A stretch of 8,963 nucleotides of DNA, from contig DNXU01000252.1 of the NCBI GenBank assembly GCA_003505715.1, positions 8,794 to 17,756 of the forward strand, given 5' to 3'. Origin of the DNA: Cyanobacteria bacterium UBA8803 (GTDB lineage Bacteria; Cyanobacteriota; Cyanobacteriia; Cyanobacteriales; Coleofasciculaceae). This document shows, one piece after another, positions 1-6,600 of the stretch. The notes under the pieces were generated by a model. It worked only from the letters and a program-made list of their open reading frames with translations. It did no database searches and was not told the origin of the DNA. The stretch's first letter is position 1. Each line of letters opens with the position of its first letter. The translations under genes were made by a program, and so were the position numbers.

Positions 1-1
1 C

Positions 2-65
2 CCTCACTCCCTCATTCCCTCACTTCCTCACTTCCTTACTCCCTCACTCCCTCACTCCCTCACCC
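2..65. repeat. Octamer tandem repeat, 8 units
   Basis: Eight consecutive 8-base units with consensus CCTCACTC. Most differ from the consensus at one or two positions and three are exact. The array touches the left edge of the window, so its true length is unknown. One strand is almost purely pyrimidine. Short tandem repeats of 7-8 bases are common between genes in filamentous cyanobacteria, and array length often varies by strand slippage. It lies about 60 bases upstream of the VWA-like gene, and no function can be read from it. Confidence 0.9.
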
Positions 66-127
66 TATTTTCCGACTAGAATTGAGGCAAACAACGACCG
101 CTTGGTCAGAAAGTGAGTTATTTTTCT

Positions 128-754
128 ATGTCTGAAGCTTTATTAAAAAATCGAGACTATACCCTCATCTTGGCAAAAAGCCCTTTGGAAAATATGCCAC
201 GATCAATTCTCCCTCCTGACCGTTGGCAGGCTGCTTCTGATGCCATGGTTGCCCTGGCGGCTAAATGCTCGGAATTTGACCCTGATGGTATCACGGTTTA
301 CCTGATGAGTGATTCAGTCCAGAAGTTTGAGCAGGTTAAAGCTTCTCAAATTGCTACAATTTTTCAGGATTTTCAAGCCACCGAGCCTCCCAAGACTTCT
401 CATTTAGCAGCTGTCTTGCAGGTAGCTCTAGATAACTATTTTGAGCGAAAAGCAGCAGGACAAACTAAGGAAAACGGCGAGATTATGATTGTCGTGACGG
501 ATAAAGAACCGGCAGAACGTCAGGCTGTGGTGAAAGCTATTGTTCAAGCTACAAAAAAAATTGACCGGAATGAAGAACTAGGCATCGGTCTGGCTCAAAT
601 TGGCGAACATAGCATGACGGAAGGTTTTTTTAAGGCTCTTGATGAGGATTTGGACAGAGCTGGTGCCCGTTTTGATATCGTAGATACTAAAATTCTAGAC
701 ACAATACATATAGACTGTTTGACCCAGTTCCTGCTCGATATGATCTACGACTAA
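128..754 (+). CDS. VWA-like protein with degenerate MIDAS motif
   Basis: A 208-residue soluble protein with no signal peptide or membrane segment. Its overall pattern matches small cyanobacterial von Willebrand factor A (VWA) proteins: an opening NRDYTLIL strand, the FDPDGITVYL strand, an NYFERKAAGQT segment, the IVVTD strand and a final helix. Canonical relatives carry DxSxS after the first strand, a threonine in a GTT/GTTNL loop and TDGEP later. Together these make the metal-ion-dependent adhesion site. Here the first motif reads AKSPL (residues 16-20), so the aspartate is replaced. The loop reads KTSHL with the threonine kept (about residue 90), and TDGEP reads TDKEP with the aspartate kept (about residue 125). 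Metal binding is therefore doubtful, and a purely structural or adaptor role is likely. ATG at 128 is preferred because an AGTGAG sequence lies about 10 bases before it and the opening then resembles relatives. An in-frame GTG at 113 would add five residues. The stop faces the AAA operon convergently. Confidence 0.8.
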   Translation: MSEALLKNRDYTLILAKSPLENMPRSILPPDRWQAASDAMVALAAKCSEFDPDGITVYLMSDSVQKFEQVKASQIATIFQDFQATEPPKTSHLAAVLQVALDNYFERKAAGQTKENGEIMIVVTDKEPAERQAVVKAIVQATKKIDRNEELGIGLAQIGEHSMTEGFFKALDEDLDRAGARFDIVDTKILDTIHIDCLTQFLLDMIYD

Positions 755-791
755 ATTTTTCAGGGTTCATAAGGGAATTACAAAAATAAAT

Positions 792-885
792 TATAGCGTT
801 TCTCTTAGTCATGAGATACAAATTGAAAGCTGAAAGGTTTAAATCAAAGACCCTTGTGTACCTCACGAGAGTGGGAACCGCTATA
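792..885. mobile_element. MITE-like palindromic element between convergent genes
   Basis: Two 29-base arms at 792-820 and 857-885 are inverted copies that agree at 21 of 29 positions, around a 36-base centre. The outer ends are perfect: TATAGCG at the left and CGCTATA at the right. An inner block of GAG followed by TACA is also shared. TA dinucleotides flank a TAGCG/CGCTA core, which would fit a TA target duplication as made by IS630/mariner-type transposases; this is inference. There is no internal coding frame, so any transposase would be supplied in trans. The element fills most of the 141-base gap between the VWA-like stop (754) and the stop of the minus-strand operon (896). The folded RNA could act as a two-way terminator. 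No other clear terminator is visible here. Confidence 0.6.
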
Positions 886-895
886 TCAATCTTTA

Positions 896-1834
896 TTAAT
901 CCCACCGATCGCGTCCTTCGATCACCCCAACCAGAGATTGTAAGTCGAAGTTACGGTCATACCCGCTCAGGCAAATACCAGAACTGATGACCGTAAGATC
1001 GCTTTTGGCAATAGCAGAGGTATGATGTTCGCCATCGCGAGTTGTCCATTCTACTTGCCAGAAGTCGCCGCGATCGCGAAAATCCTGTAGTTCGCCGCCA
1101 CCCATGTGCAATGCCTCTTGCAAGCGCTCTTCGTCCGTTGGTTCGGAACGCCTGCGCCTCCTCTCCTGCCGTCTTTGTCGTGGGGTAGGGGTTTCGCGTT
1201 GACTCTGTTGCTGCTCCCTCACTTCACGGCGGTGCTGCATCCTCAACTGATAAACTTCGGTTTGCTGCAAAGCTAAGTCATAAACCACCTGCATTTCCGG
1301 TGTTATTCCGGCAAAGCGGATGTTTTCTGGCATCATCACCTGCCTCAGGTACTCTCTAAGGTGTTCGGCAGGTTGGGGTTCTGCTCTTCTATCAATTTCA
1401 TCAAACCACCAAGCGCTGCCGTCAAAGCGGGCAATAATTGGCTCAAAGGCGGCTCCTTCCGTTACCAAATGCACGGGTACTGGCTTAAGGTTACCAAAAC
1501 GCTGCTGCATATCAGATTCATTGACTGGGTAAGCCAGCCAAGTTTGCCCGCGCAACCTATGAGCTAGTCGCAAGCGCAGTGGTTTGAGCAGCTTAAGGTA
1601 TTCTGCTAGTTGGGGCAAGCTAGGTTCTTCCACCACCTCGGCAGTTTTACCATCTACTGGCTGAAAAATACCCCATCCCTCAAAGTCTGGTGGCTGGGGG
1701 GTGAAGGTGTAAATAATGTTAGCGACGCGAGTTCGCACCCTTCCACTCCGCACGCAGGGAGCCAGGAATTGAGTATCGCCCAATTGAGCTTCTTGCGCGG
1801 CAATTTGGTTGAGGAGGTTGTGAATGTCTTTCAT
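896..1834 (-). CDS. Unrecognised 312-aa protein, translationally coupled to AAA+ ATPase
   Basis: I do not recognise this family. The product is soluble, with no signal peptide or membrane helix. Residues 1-190 look like a folded alpha/beta domain rich in Trp and aromatics (FEGWGIFQPV near 51-60, DGSAWWFDEIDR near 138-149). Residues 195-235 form a highly charged, probably helical or disordered linker with an arginine-rich run (RRQERRRRRS near 221-230), which could bind nucleic acid or acidic partners. Residues 236-312 form a compact beta-rich C-terminal domain containing GDFWQVEW and a GICLSGYDRNFDLQSLVGV segment, suggestive of a small barrel. The ATG start overlaps the TGA of the upstream AAA+ gene in an ATGA arrangement (1831-1834), which implies translational coupling and roughly matched production. 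The likely role is adaptor, substrate receptor or regulator of the ATPase. That is inferred only from gene order. Confidence 0.8.
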   Translation of the reverse strand: MKDIHNLLNQIAAQEAQLGDTQFLAPCVRSGRVRTRVANIIYTFTPQPPDFEGWGIFQPVDGKTAEVVEEPSLPQLAEYLKLLKPLRLRLAHRLRGQTWLAYPVNESDMQQRFGNLKPVPVHLVTEGAAFEPIIARFDGSAWWFDEIDRRAEPQPAEHLREYLRQVMMPENIRFAGITPEMQVVYDLALQQTEVYQLRMQHRREVREQQQSQRETPTPRQRRQERRRRRSEPTDEERLQEALHMGGGELQDFRDRGDFWQVEWTTRDGEHHTSAIAKSDLTVISSGICLSGYDRNFDLQSLVGVIEGRDRWD

Positions 1835-3168
1835 GAGTTTTCTGGTTCTAAGTCTTTCATCGCGCTATTCATTTGTTCGCGCAAAAGTACAACTTGTTCT
1901 GGCATTATTTTTGTCATCGCACCGGACTCCATCGCTCCCATCCAACGCACCATTGATGAGACAAATAATTCTTTCAGATACGCGAACGAGAAACCATCAG
2001 TTATTTCAGCGATATGGGACATGGCTGAATCTGACAGGCGCATTCCTTGTTTGAGGGTATTGTTCCATAAGTCAATATAGGCTAAGCGCTCTGTGAAGGC
2101 TGGCAGATCGAAGTGATACTTGCGATCGAAACGGCTGGGGCGATCAAGAATTGCTGGATCTAAACGATCTGGATGATTGGTCGTGGCTAGCGTTATGATG
2201 CCTGCATTAACAGCAAAACCATCAAGCTCATTGAGGAAGAACGAGCGATTATCCTTGTCTACAAGGGAGTCAAGATCCTCTAGCACCAGAATACAGGGAG
2301 CAGACTGCCGTGCCTTGTCAAAGGCTTTACGGATATTGTCATTATCTGTTTCGTATTGGGATTTGAAGCTTTTAACATACAAGCAAGGCTGTTGCAATTT
2401 ATTGATCAGGGCTTTTACCGTATGGGTCTTGCCATTACCAGGGGAACCGATTAACAAGATACCTCGCTTCCAGGGGACGCCATAGGCTTGGTAAGTAGAG
2501 CGGGCAGCAAAAAAGCTGATGAGGTCGTCTTGAAGGTCTTGTTTGAGAGTTCCGCGTAAAATAAGGTTATCAAAGGTTGCACCCTTAATGGCTTGAAAAA
2601 GGCTGGAACTTTTTTGCCAGTGACCCTCTTCAAATACGAGAACTTCTTCCCGAATCTGGGCATTCCACTCACAAACCGCTGCAAAGAAAGACTCAGAAAT
2701 TTCAGCGGTATCCGCCAGAATCCAGTAATATCTAATGTTCTGCCATCCTTCTCGCCAAGTCATTAATAGCACTTCGAGGTTGTGTTCCTGCCATGTCACA
2801 TTAAAATAGGCGTTCTCAGCACTTTTATAGATATTTTTAGTTAGTCCATCCCAATGGGTGGAAATCTGGTTGTGAATCAGGTTTTTCTGTCGGATGGTAC
2901 ATTTTTGGTCTTTTGCATAGATTTCTAGATCGAAAGAGCAGTCGGTGCCCTCGATCGCTGCTTTATCGGGATAGAATTCTGCTAATTGCTGGCTGACATA
3001 GTAGGCAATGGTGGTCGTGGGTAGGCTGAGTGCTTCTTTAATGAGCTTTTTGATTTTCACTCTGGTACTATCTCCTGGTTGTTTTAGCGGGTGCTTGACA
3101 GTCTCTACAAAATAGCTTCGATAGATTTCGGAACCTTGCCTCACCTTTAGGACTGAGGCAAAATTCAA
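1831..3168 (-). CDS. BCS1-like AAA+ ATPase
   Basis: A 445-residue AAA+ protein. An N-terminal domain of about 190 residues that I do not recognise precedes one ATPase core. The core shows Walker A GSPGNGKT (241-248), Walker B ILVLEDLDS (293-301) and sensor 1 TTNHPDRLDPAI (329-340). Arginine-finger candidates sit in DRPSRFDRKY (342-351), and a sensor-2-like helix is GFSFAYLKEL (392-401). The acidic pair in Walker B is ED rather than the usual DE. The LEDxD and TTNHxDRLDPA patterns are those of the BCS1 subgroup of classic AAA proteins. No transmembrane segment is seen, unlike mitochondrial BCS1, so it is probably a cytosolic unfoldase or remodelling ATPase. It is the first gene of a two-gene operon. 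The only standard start codon at the N-terminus is TTG at 3168, without a good Shine-Dalgarno sequence. The frame stays open upstream to 3279 with no ATG or GTG, and GTG at 3144 is an alternative. Confidence 0.88.
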   Translation of the reverse strand: MNFASVLKVRQGSEIYRSYFVETVKHPLKQPGDSTRVKIKKLIKEALSLPTTTIAYYVSQQLAEFYPDKAAIEGTDCSFDLEIYAKDQKCTIRQKNLIHNQISTHWDGLTKNIYKSAENAYFNVTWQEHNLEVLLMTWREGWQNIRYYWILADTAEISESFFAAVCEWNAQIREEVLVFEEGHWQKSSSLFQAIKGATFDNLILRGTLKQDLQDDLISFFAARSTYQAYGVPWKRGILLIGSPGNGKTHTVKALINKLQQPCLYVKSFKSQYETDNDNIRKAFDKARQSAPCILVLEDLDSLVDKDNRSFFLNELDGFAVNAGIITLATTNHPDRLDPAILDRPSRFDRKYHFDLPAFTERLAYIDLWNNTLKQGMRLSDSAMSHIAEITDGFSFAYLKELFVSSMVRWMGAMESGAMTKIMPEQVVLLREQMNSAMKDLEPENS

Positions 3169-3226
3169 CAGAATAATGCAGGAGTTAAGTAGTTTAAGAT
3201 TGGAGCGAATGAAACTCTTTAGCTCC

Positions 3227-3331
3227 CTATTGATGGCGTATATTCTCGTCAGAAATACCGAAAATAATAATTTTGGTTAAATCATCTGGGTTTCTTCTAT
3301 CAAGTAATTCTGGCAATCTTATAGCTTTTTT
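3227..3331 (-). pseudogene. Small broken reading frame in the leader of the AAA+ operon
   Basis: On the minus strand, 34 codons run from 3331 to a TAG at 3227-3229 and read like real protein: KAIRLPELLDRRNPDDL, then TKIIIFGISDENIRHQ. There is no ATG. Just upstream, AAGGAG (3348-3343) sits six bases before ATT (3336-3334). This is excellent ribosome-binding spacing but with a non-standard start. Between that start and the protein-like frame lies a run of eight A (3333-3326). As sequenced, the ATT frame stops after five codons, and one added A would join it to the 34-codon frame. The best reading is a decayed small gene with ATG changed to ATT and a one-base loss in the A tract. Transcriptional slippage on the A tract with AUU initiation is a less likely alternative. 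No homologue is recognised. Confidence 0.35.
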
Positions 3332-3342
3332 TTAATGTGTAT

Positions 3343-3348
3343 CTCCTT
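3343..3348 (-). promoter_or_regulatory. Strong Shine-Dalgarno sequence without a standard start codon
   Basis: Read on the minus strand this is AAGGAG, followed by ATACAC and then ATT. It is the best ribosome-binding sequence near the AAA+ operon but lies about 175 bases upstream of the ATPase start. It serves no intact gene and probably belongs to the broken small frame at 3227-3331. Confidence 0.4.
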
Positions 3349-3374
3349 AAACACACACTAGCAGTGGTAGTAAA

Positions 3375-3380
3375 ATTGTA
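3375..3380 (-). promoter_or_regulatory. Possible -10 element for the AAA+ operon
   Basis: On the minus strand the hexamer reads TACAAT, five of six matches to TATAAT, about 30 bases before the AAGGAG ribosome-binding sequence. No convincing -35 hexamer lies 16-18 bases upstream (AAGAAA occurs there). The position would give a leader of roughly 200 bases before the ATPase start. This is a weak call based on one hexamer. Confidence 0.25.
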
Positions 3381-3525
3381 GTAAGATAGTCACCTGCTTT
3401 CTTTAAGAATTGGATCGAACCGACATTTTCATCCAATGAAGGCTCCTGAGTCCTGAATTAACTATAGCCATTTTGGGTGTGGTTGGCAGGAGTCCTTGAA
3501 TATAAGAATTTTTTTGCCTTTTTAC

Positions 3526-3539
3526 AGTACATTTGTACT
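3526..3539. promoter_or_regulatory. LexA-box-like palindrome upstream of the sensor kinase
   Basis: AGTACATTTGTACT is a perfect inverted repeat: AGTACA, two central bases, TGTACT. It fits every position of the cyanobacterial LexA-box consensus RGTACNNNDGTWCB, as I remember it from work on Anabaena, on either strand. It ends 72 bases before the kinase ATG. A weak promoter-like TTGCCT (3514-3519) lies just upstream and AT-rich sequence follows, so bound repressor could block transcription. It does not fit the NtcA pattern GTA-N8-TAC because the spacing is six. Binding is inferred from sequence match only. Confidence 0.5.
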
Positions 3540-3574
3540 AATAAGGCGCACGTACCCCAAACTTAGAAGGACTG

Positions 3575-3586
3575 ATGACTCGTTAA
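3575..3586 (+). other. Three-codon upstream mini-frame (Met-Thr-Arg-stop)
   Basis: ATG ACT CGT TAA follows AGAAGGA (3565-3571) by three bases and ends 25 bases before the kinase ATG. The kinase start itself lacks a good ribosome-binding sequence. Ribosome loading here could influence kinase translation, but such a short frame may be chance, and the spacing from AGAAGGA is shorter than usual. Confidence 0.2.
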
Positions 3587-3611
3587 TCAAAATCAACAAA
3601 AGTTGGCAGAC

Positions 3612-6600
3612 ATGATTCGCACCTTGGTGACGCTTCCTGGCTATCGCGTCATTGACCTTATTTATCACGGACCGAGAACTCTAGTTTATCGAGGGGTTCG
3701 CTTAAAAGACCAAAAACCCGCGATCTTCAAACTGCTTAAGAGCGAGTATCCTATGCTTTGGGAACTCCTGCAATTTCGCAATCAGTACGTTATCACTAAA
3801 AGTATTGATCTGCCTGGGATTGTCAAACCCCTAGCCCTGGAAAACTATCGCCGTGGTCTAGCCTTGGTCATGGAGGATTTTGGCGGGATCTCCCTCAAAG
3901 ATTACACAAATTCCTCAGGAGAGATGGGGAACAAAGAGGGTCAAACCCCTAGCCCTGATGAGTTTTTTAATATTGCCATCCAGCTAGCTCAAACCTTAGC
4001 AGGATTATATTCCTATCGCATTATCCATAAAGATATTAAGCCTCGGAATATCTTAATCAATCCTCAAACCAAACAGGTCAAACTGATTGACTTCTGCCTT
4101 GCTTGCCTAGTCCCTAGAGAAACCCAGGAGTGTCAAAACCCTAACCTGCTGCAAGGAACCTTAGCTTATATTTCCCCAGAACAGACAGCCAGGATGCATC
4201 GGGGTATTGACTACCGTACTGACTTCTACTCCTTAGGAGTGACCTTCTACGAACTGCTGACAGGACAACTCCCATTTGAATCTAACGATCCAATGGAGCT
4301 AGTTCACTGTCACATTGCTCGCCAACCCATTCCTCCGATTGAGGTGAAACCGAGCATCCCAGTGATGCTGAATAACATCATCATGAAGTTGATGGCAAAA
4401 ACTCCTGAGGAACGCTATCAAAGTGCCGTTGGTCTCAAGCATGACCTAGAAACTTGCTGGCAGCAATGGCGAGAGCGCCCAGGTTTTATTGCCCCCTTGG
4501 TAATGGGAGACTGGGATATTTCTGACTGTTTCCAGATTCCTAACAAACTCTACGGTAGAGAAGCAGAAGTTGCAATCCTACTGGCGGCATTCAATCGAGT
4601 CAGTGTAGAGGGAATAAGAGGGAAGGAAAGGGGGACAGAGGAAGAAATTCAGCCCTTTACCTCCTCTTCAACTAGCCAATCCCGCATCGAAATGGTACTT
4701 TTAGTCGGTGCCTCTGGGATTGGGAAGACAGCTTTGGTGAATGAAGTTCACAAACCAATTATGCGGCAGCGGGGTTACTTCATCAAAGGTAAATTTGACC
4801 AGTACAAACAGCATATCCCCTTCTCTGCCTTTGTCGGTGCCTTGCAAAATCTGATGCAGCAACTGCTTACTGAAAGTACGGCACGGGTGCAAGAGTGGCA
4901 AGCCAAAATATTGGGAGCCTTGGGAGAGAACAGTCAAGTCATTATCGATGTTATCCCAGAACTAGAACTGCTGATCGGCCAGCAGTCACCAGTAGTAAAA
5001 CTCACGCCTACTGCATCTCAACATCGATTCAATCTGTTATTTGGTAAGTTCATTCGGGTATTTGCTACCCCAGAGCATCCCTTGGTAATCTTCTTGGATG
5101 ATTTGCAATGGGCAGATACGACCTCATTAGTGCTGATGCAATGGTTAATGACACAGACAGATACCCGCAATCTACTGCTGATTGGAGCGTATCGAGATAA
5201 CGAAGTCAATCCGACTCATCCGCTGATGGTGGCCTTAGATAAGATGCGTAGGGGGACGGAGCAATACCCTGCCCCTAGGATAAGTTACATTATCCTAAAA
5301 CCTTTAGATCGCCCTTCTCTAAACTGTCTGATTGCCGATACTCTCAGTTGCTCTCCAGAGCGAGCCGTGCCCTTGACGGAACTAGTTGTTGCCAAAACTC
5401 AAGGTAACCCTTTTTTTGTCAATCAGTTTCTCAAATTCTTGTATCAGGAGGGGCTGATCTGGTTTAACTTTCCAGGGAGAGCTACTAAATGGGGGTGGCA
5501 GTGCGATATTGCTAGCATTAAGGCACTGTCCGTCAGCGATGATGCGGTCGAATTTATGGCGGCTCAGTTGCAAAAACTGCCCAGAAGTACTCAGGATGTA
5601 TTGAAACTGGCCGCTTGTATCGGTAACCCCTTTAACTTAGCCGAACTAGCGATCGCTTATGAAAAGTCTGAAGCAGAAACTGCCGTCGATCTGTGGAAAG
5701 CGTTACAAGAATGGCTAGTGTTGCCTCTTAGTGAAATATACAAGTTTTTCCTGGATGAGTCAGTAGTTAGTGCCAGCCCCCCTAACCCCCCAACTTTGGG
5801 GGGAACTAGCTTGGGTGCCAGCCCCCCTAGCTCCCCAACTTTGGGGGGAACTAACTTGGGTGCCAGCCCCCCTAACCCCCCAACTTTGGGGGGAACTAAC
5901 TTGGGTGCCAGCCCCCCTAGCCCCCCAACTTTGGGGGGAACTGGTTTAGGTGCCAGCCCCCCTCACACGCCCCTTTCTTTGGGAGGAACAAGAAATGCCT
6001 CCCTGTCTACTCCCCCTCAAAGTTGGGGGGGATGGGGGGGGCAGGAGGATGGAGAGGAAAAATGCGTAAGTCCGATCGCGGTTTCTTACAGATTTTTACA
6101 CGACCGAGTGCAGCAAGCAGCTTACTCTTTAATTCCTGAAGAACAGAAACCGTTAATTCACTTGAAAATTGGTCAACTGCTACTCGCTCATATCCCCGAA
6201 GAACAGCGAGACGAGAAGATTTTCGATATTGTTAATCTGTTAAATAGGGGAGTAGGGTTAATCACCAATCGCACTGAGCGCGATGAACTGGCTCAGTTAA
6301 ATCTGATTGCTGGACGAAAAGCCAAGGCGGCTACGGCTTATTCCACTGCGGTTAGGTATTTATTTGTAGGATTAAGGTTGCTAGCACCTGATAGCTGGAG
6401 TCATGCCTACGACTTGACATTGGCTCTATATGTGGAAGCTGCGGAGGCGGCGTATCTGGTTGGTGATTTCGAGCAGATGGCACTACTGGTGGAGGTGGTT
6501 CTGCAAAAAGCCAGTTCGCTCCTGGATAAGGTGAAGGTTTATGAGGTCATCATTCAGGCGCACATTGCCCGGAACCAGATGCTGGAGGCTGTTAATACCG

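Larger units (their letters stand above)
3169..3611. other. Divergent intergenic region between AAA+ operon and sensor kinase
   Basis: About 440 bases between two divergent genes, AT-rich compared with the coding flanks. It contains a small open-frame remnant (3227-3331, minus), a strong ribosome-binding sequence on the minus strand (3343-3348), a possible minus-strand -10 box (3375-3380), a LexA-like palindrome (3526-3539) and a three-codon mini-frame (3575-3586, plus). An imperfect direct repeat, GAGTCCTGAA at 3448 and GAGTCCTTGAA at 3490, lies in the middle. Short inverted pieces CTCCTG/CAGGAG at 3443 and 3487 accompany it. These could be the remains of a dispersed repeat. No tRNA or recognisable structured RNA was seen. 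Confidence 0.6.

Noticed and set aside
687..905. 72-codon minus-strand frame spanning the convergent gap
   Set aside because: It overlaps the VWA-like gene and the palindromic element, has no recognisable motif and no ribosome-binding support, and is a chance opening.
1610..2080. 156-codon plus-strand frame across the junction of the minus-strand operon
   Set aside because: It lies antisense to two strongly supported coding regions, its composition mirrors the complementary strand, and no motif is visible.
2451..2684. 77-codon minus-strand frame inside the ATPase gene
   Set aside because: It is out-of-frame shadow of the ATPase N-domain and Walker A region, with no independent evidence.
3441..3502. 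Complete mobile element built on the GAGTCCT(T)GAA direct repeat and CTCCTG/CAGGAG inverted pieces
   Set aside because: The repeats are short and imperfect, with no clear ends or target duplication, so they are described only as part of the intergenic region.
3527..3538. Possible NtcA nitrogen-control site around GTACATTTGTAC
   Set aside because: NtcA needs GTA and TAC eight bases apart. Here they are six apart, and the palindrome fits the LexA pattern far better.
5771..6045. CRISPR array
   Set aside because: Units are directly abutting 45-base repeats with no unique spacers, lie in frame inside a gene, and no cas genes are present.
5771..6045. Rho-independent terminator from the C6/G6 hairpins
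   Set aside because: There is no following T tract and the stretch lies inside a frame that stays open for about 970 more codons.
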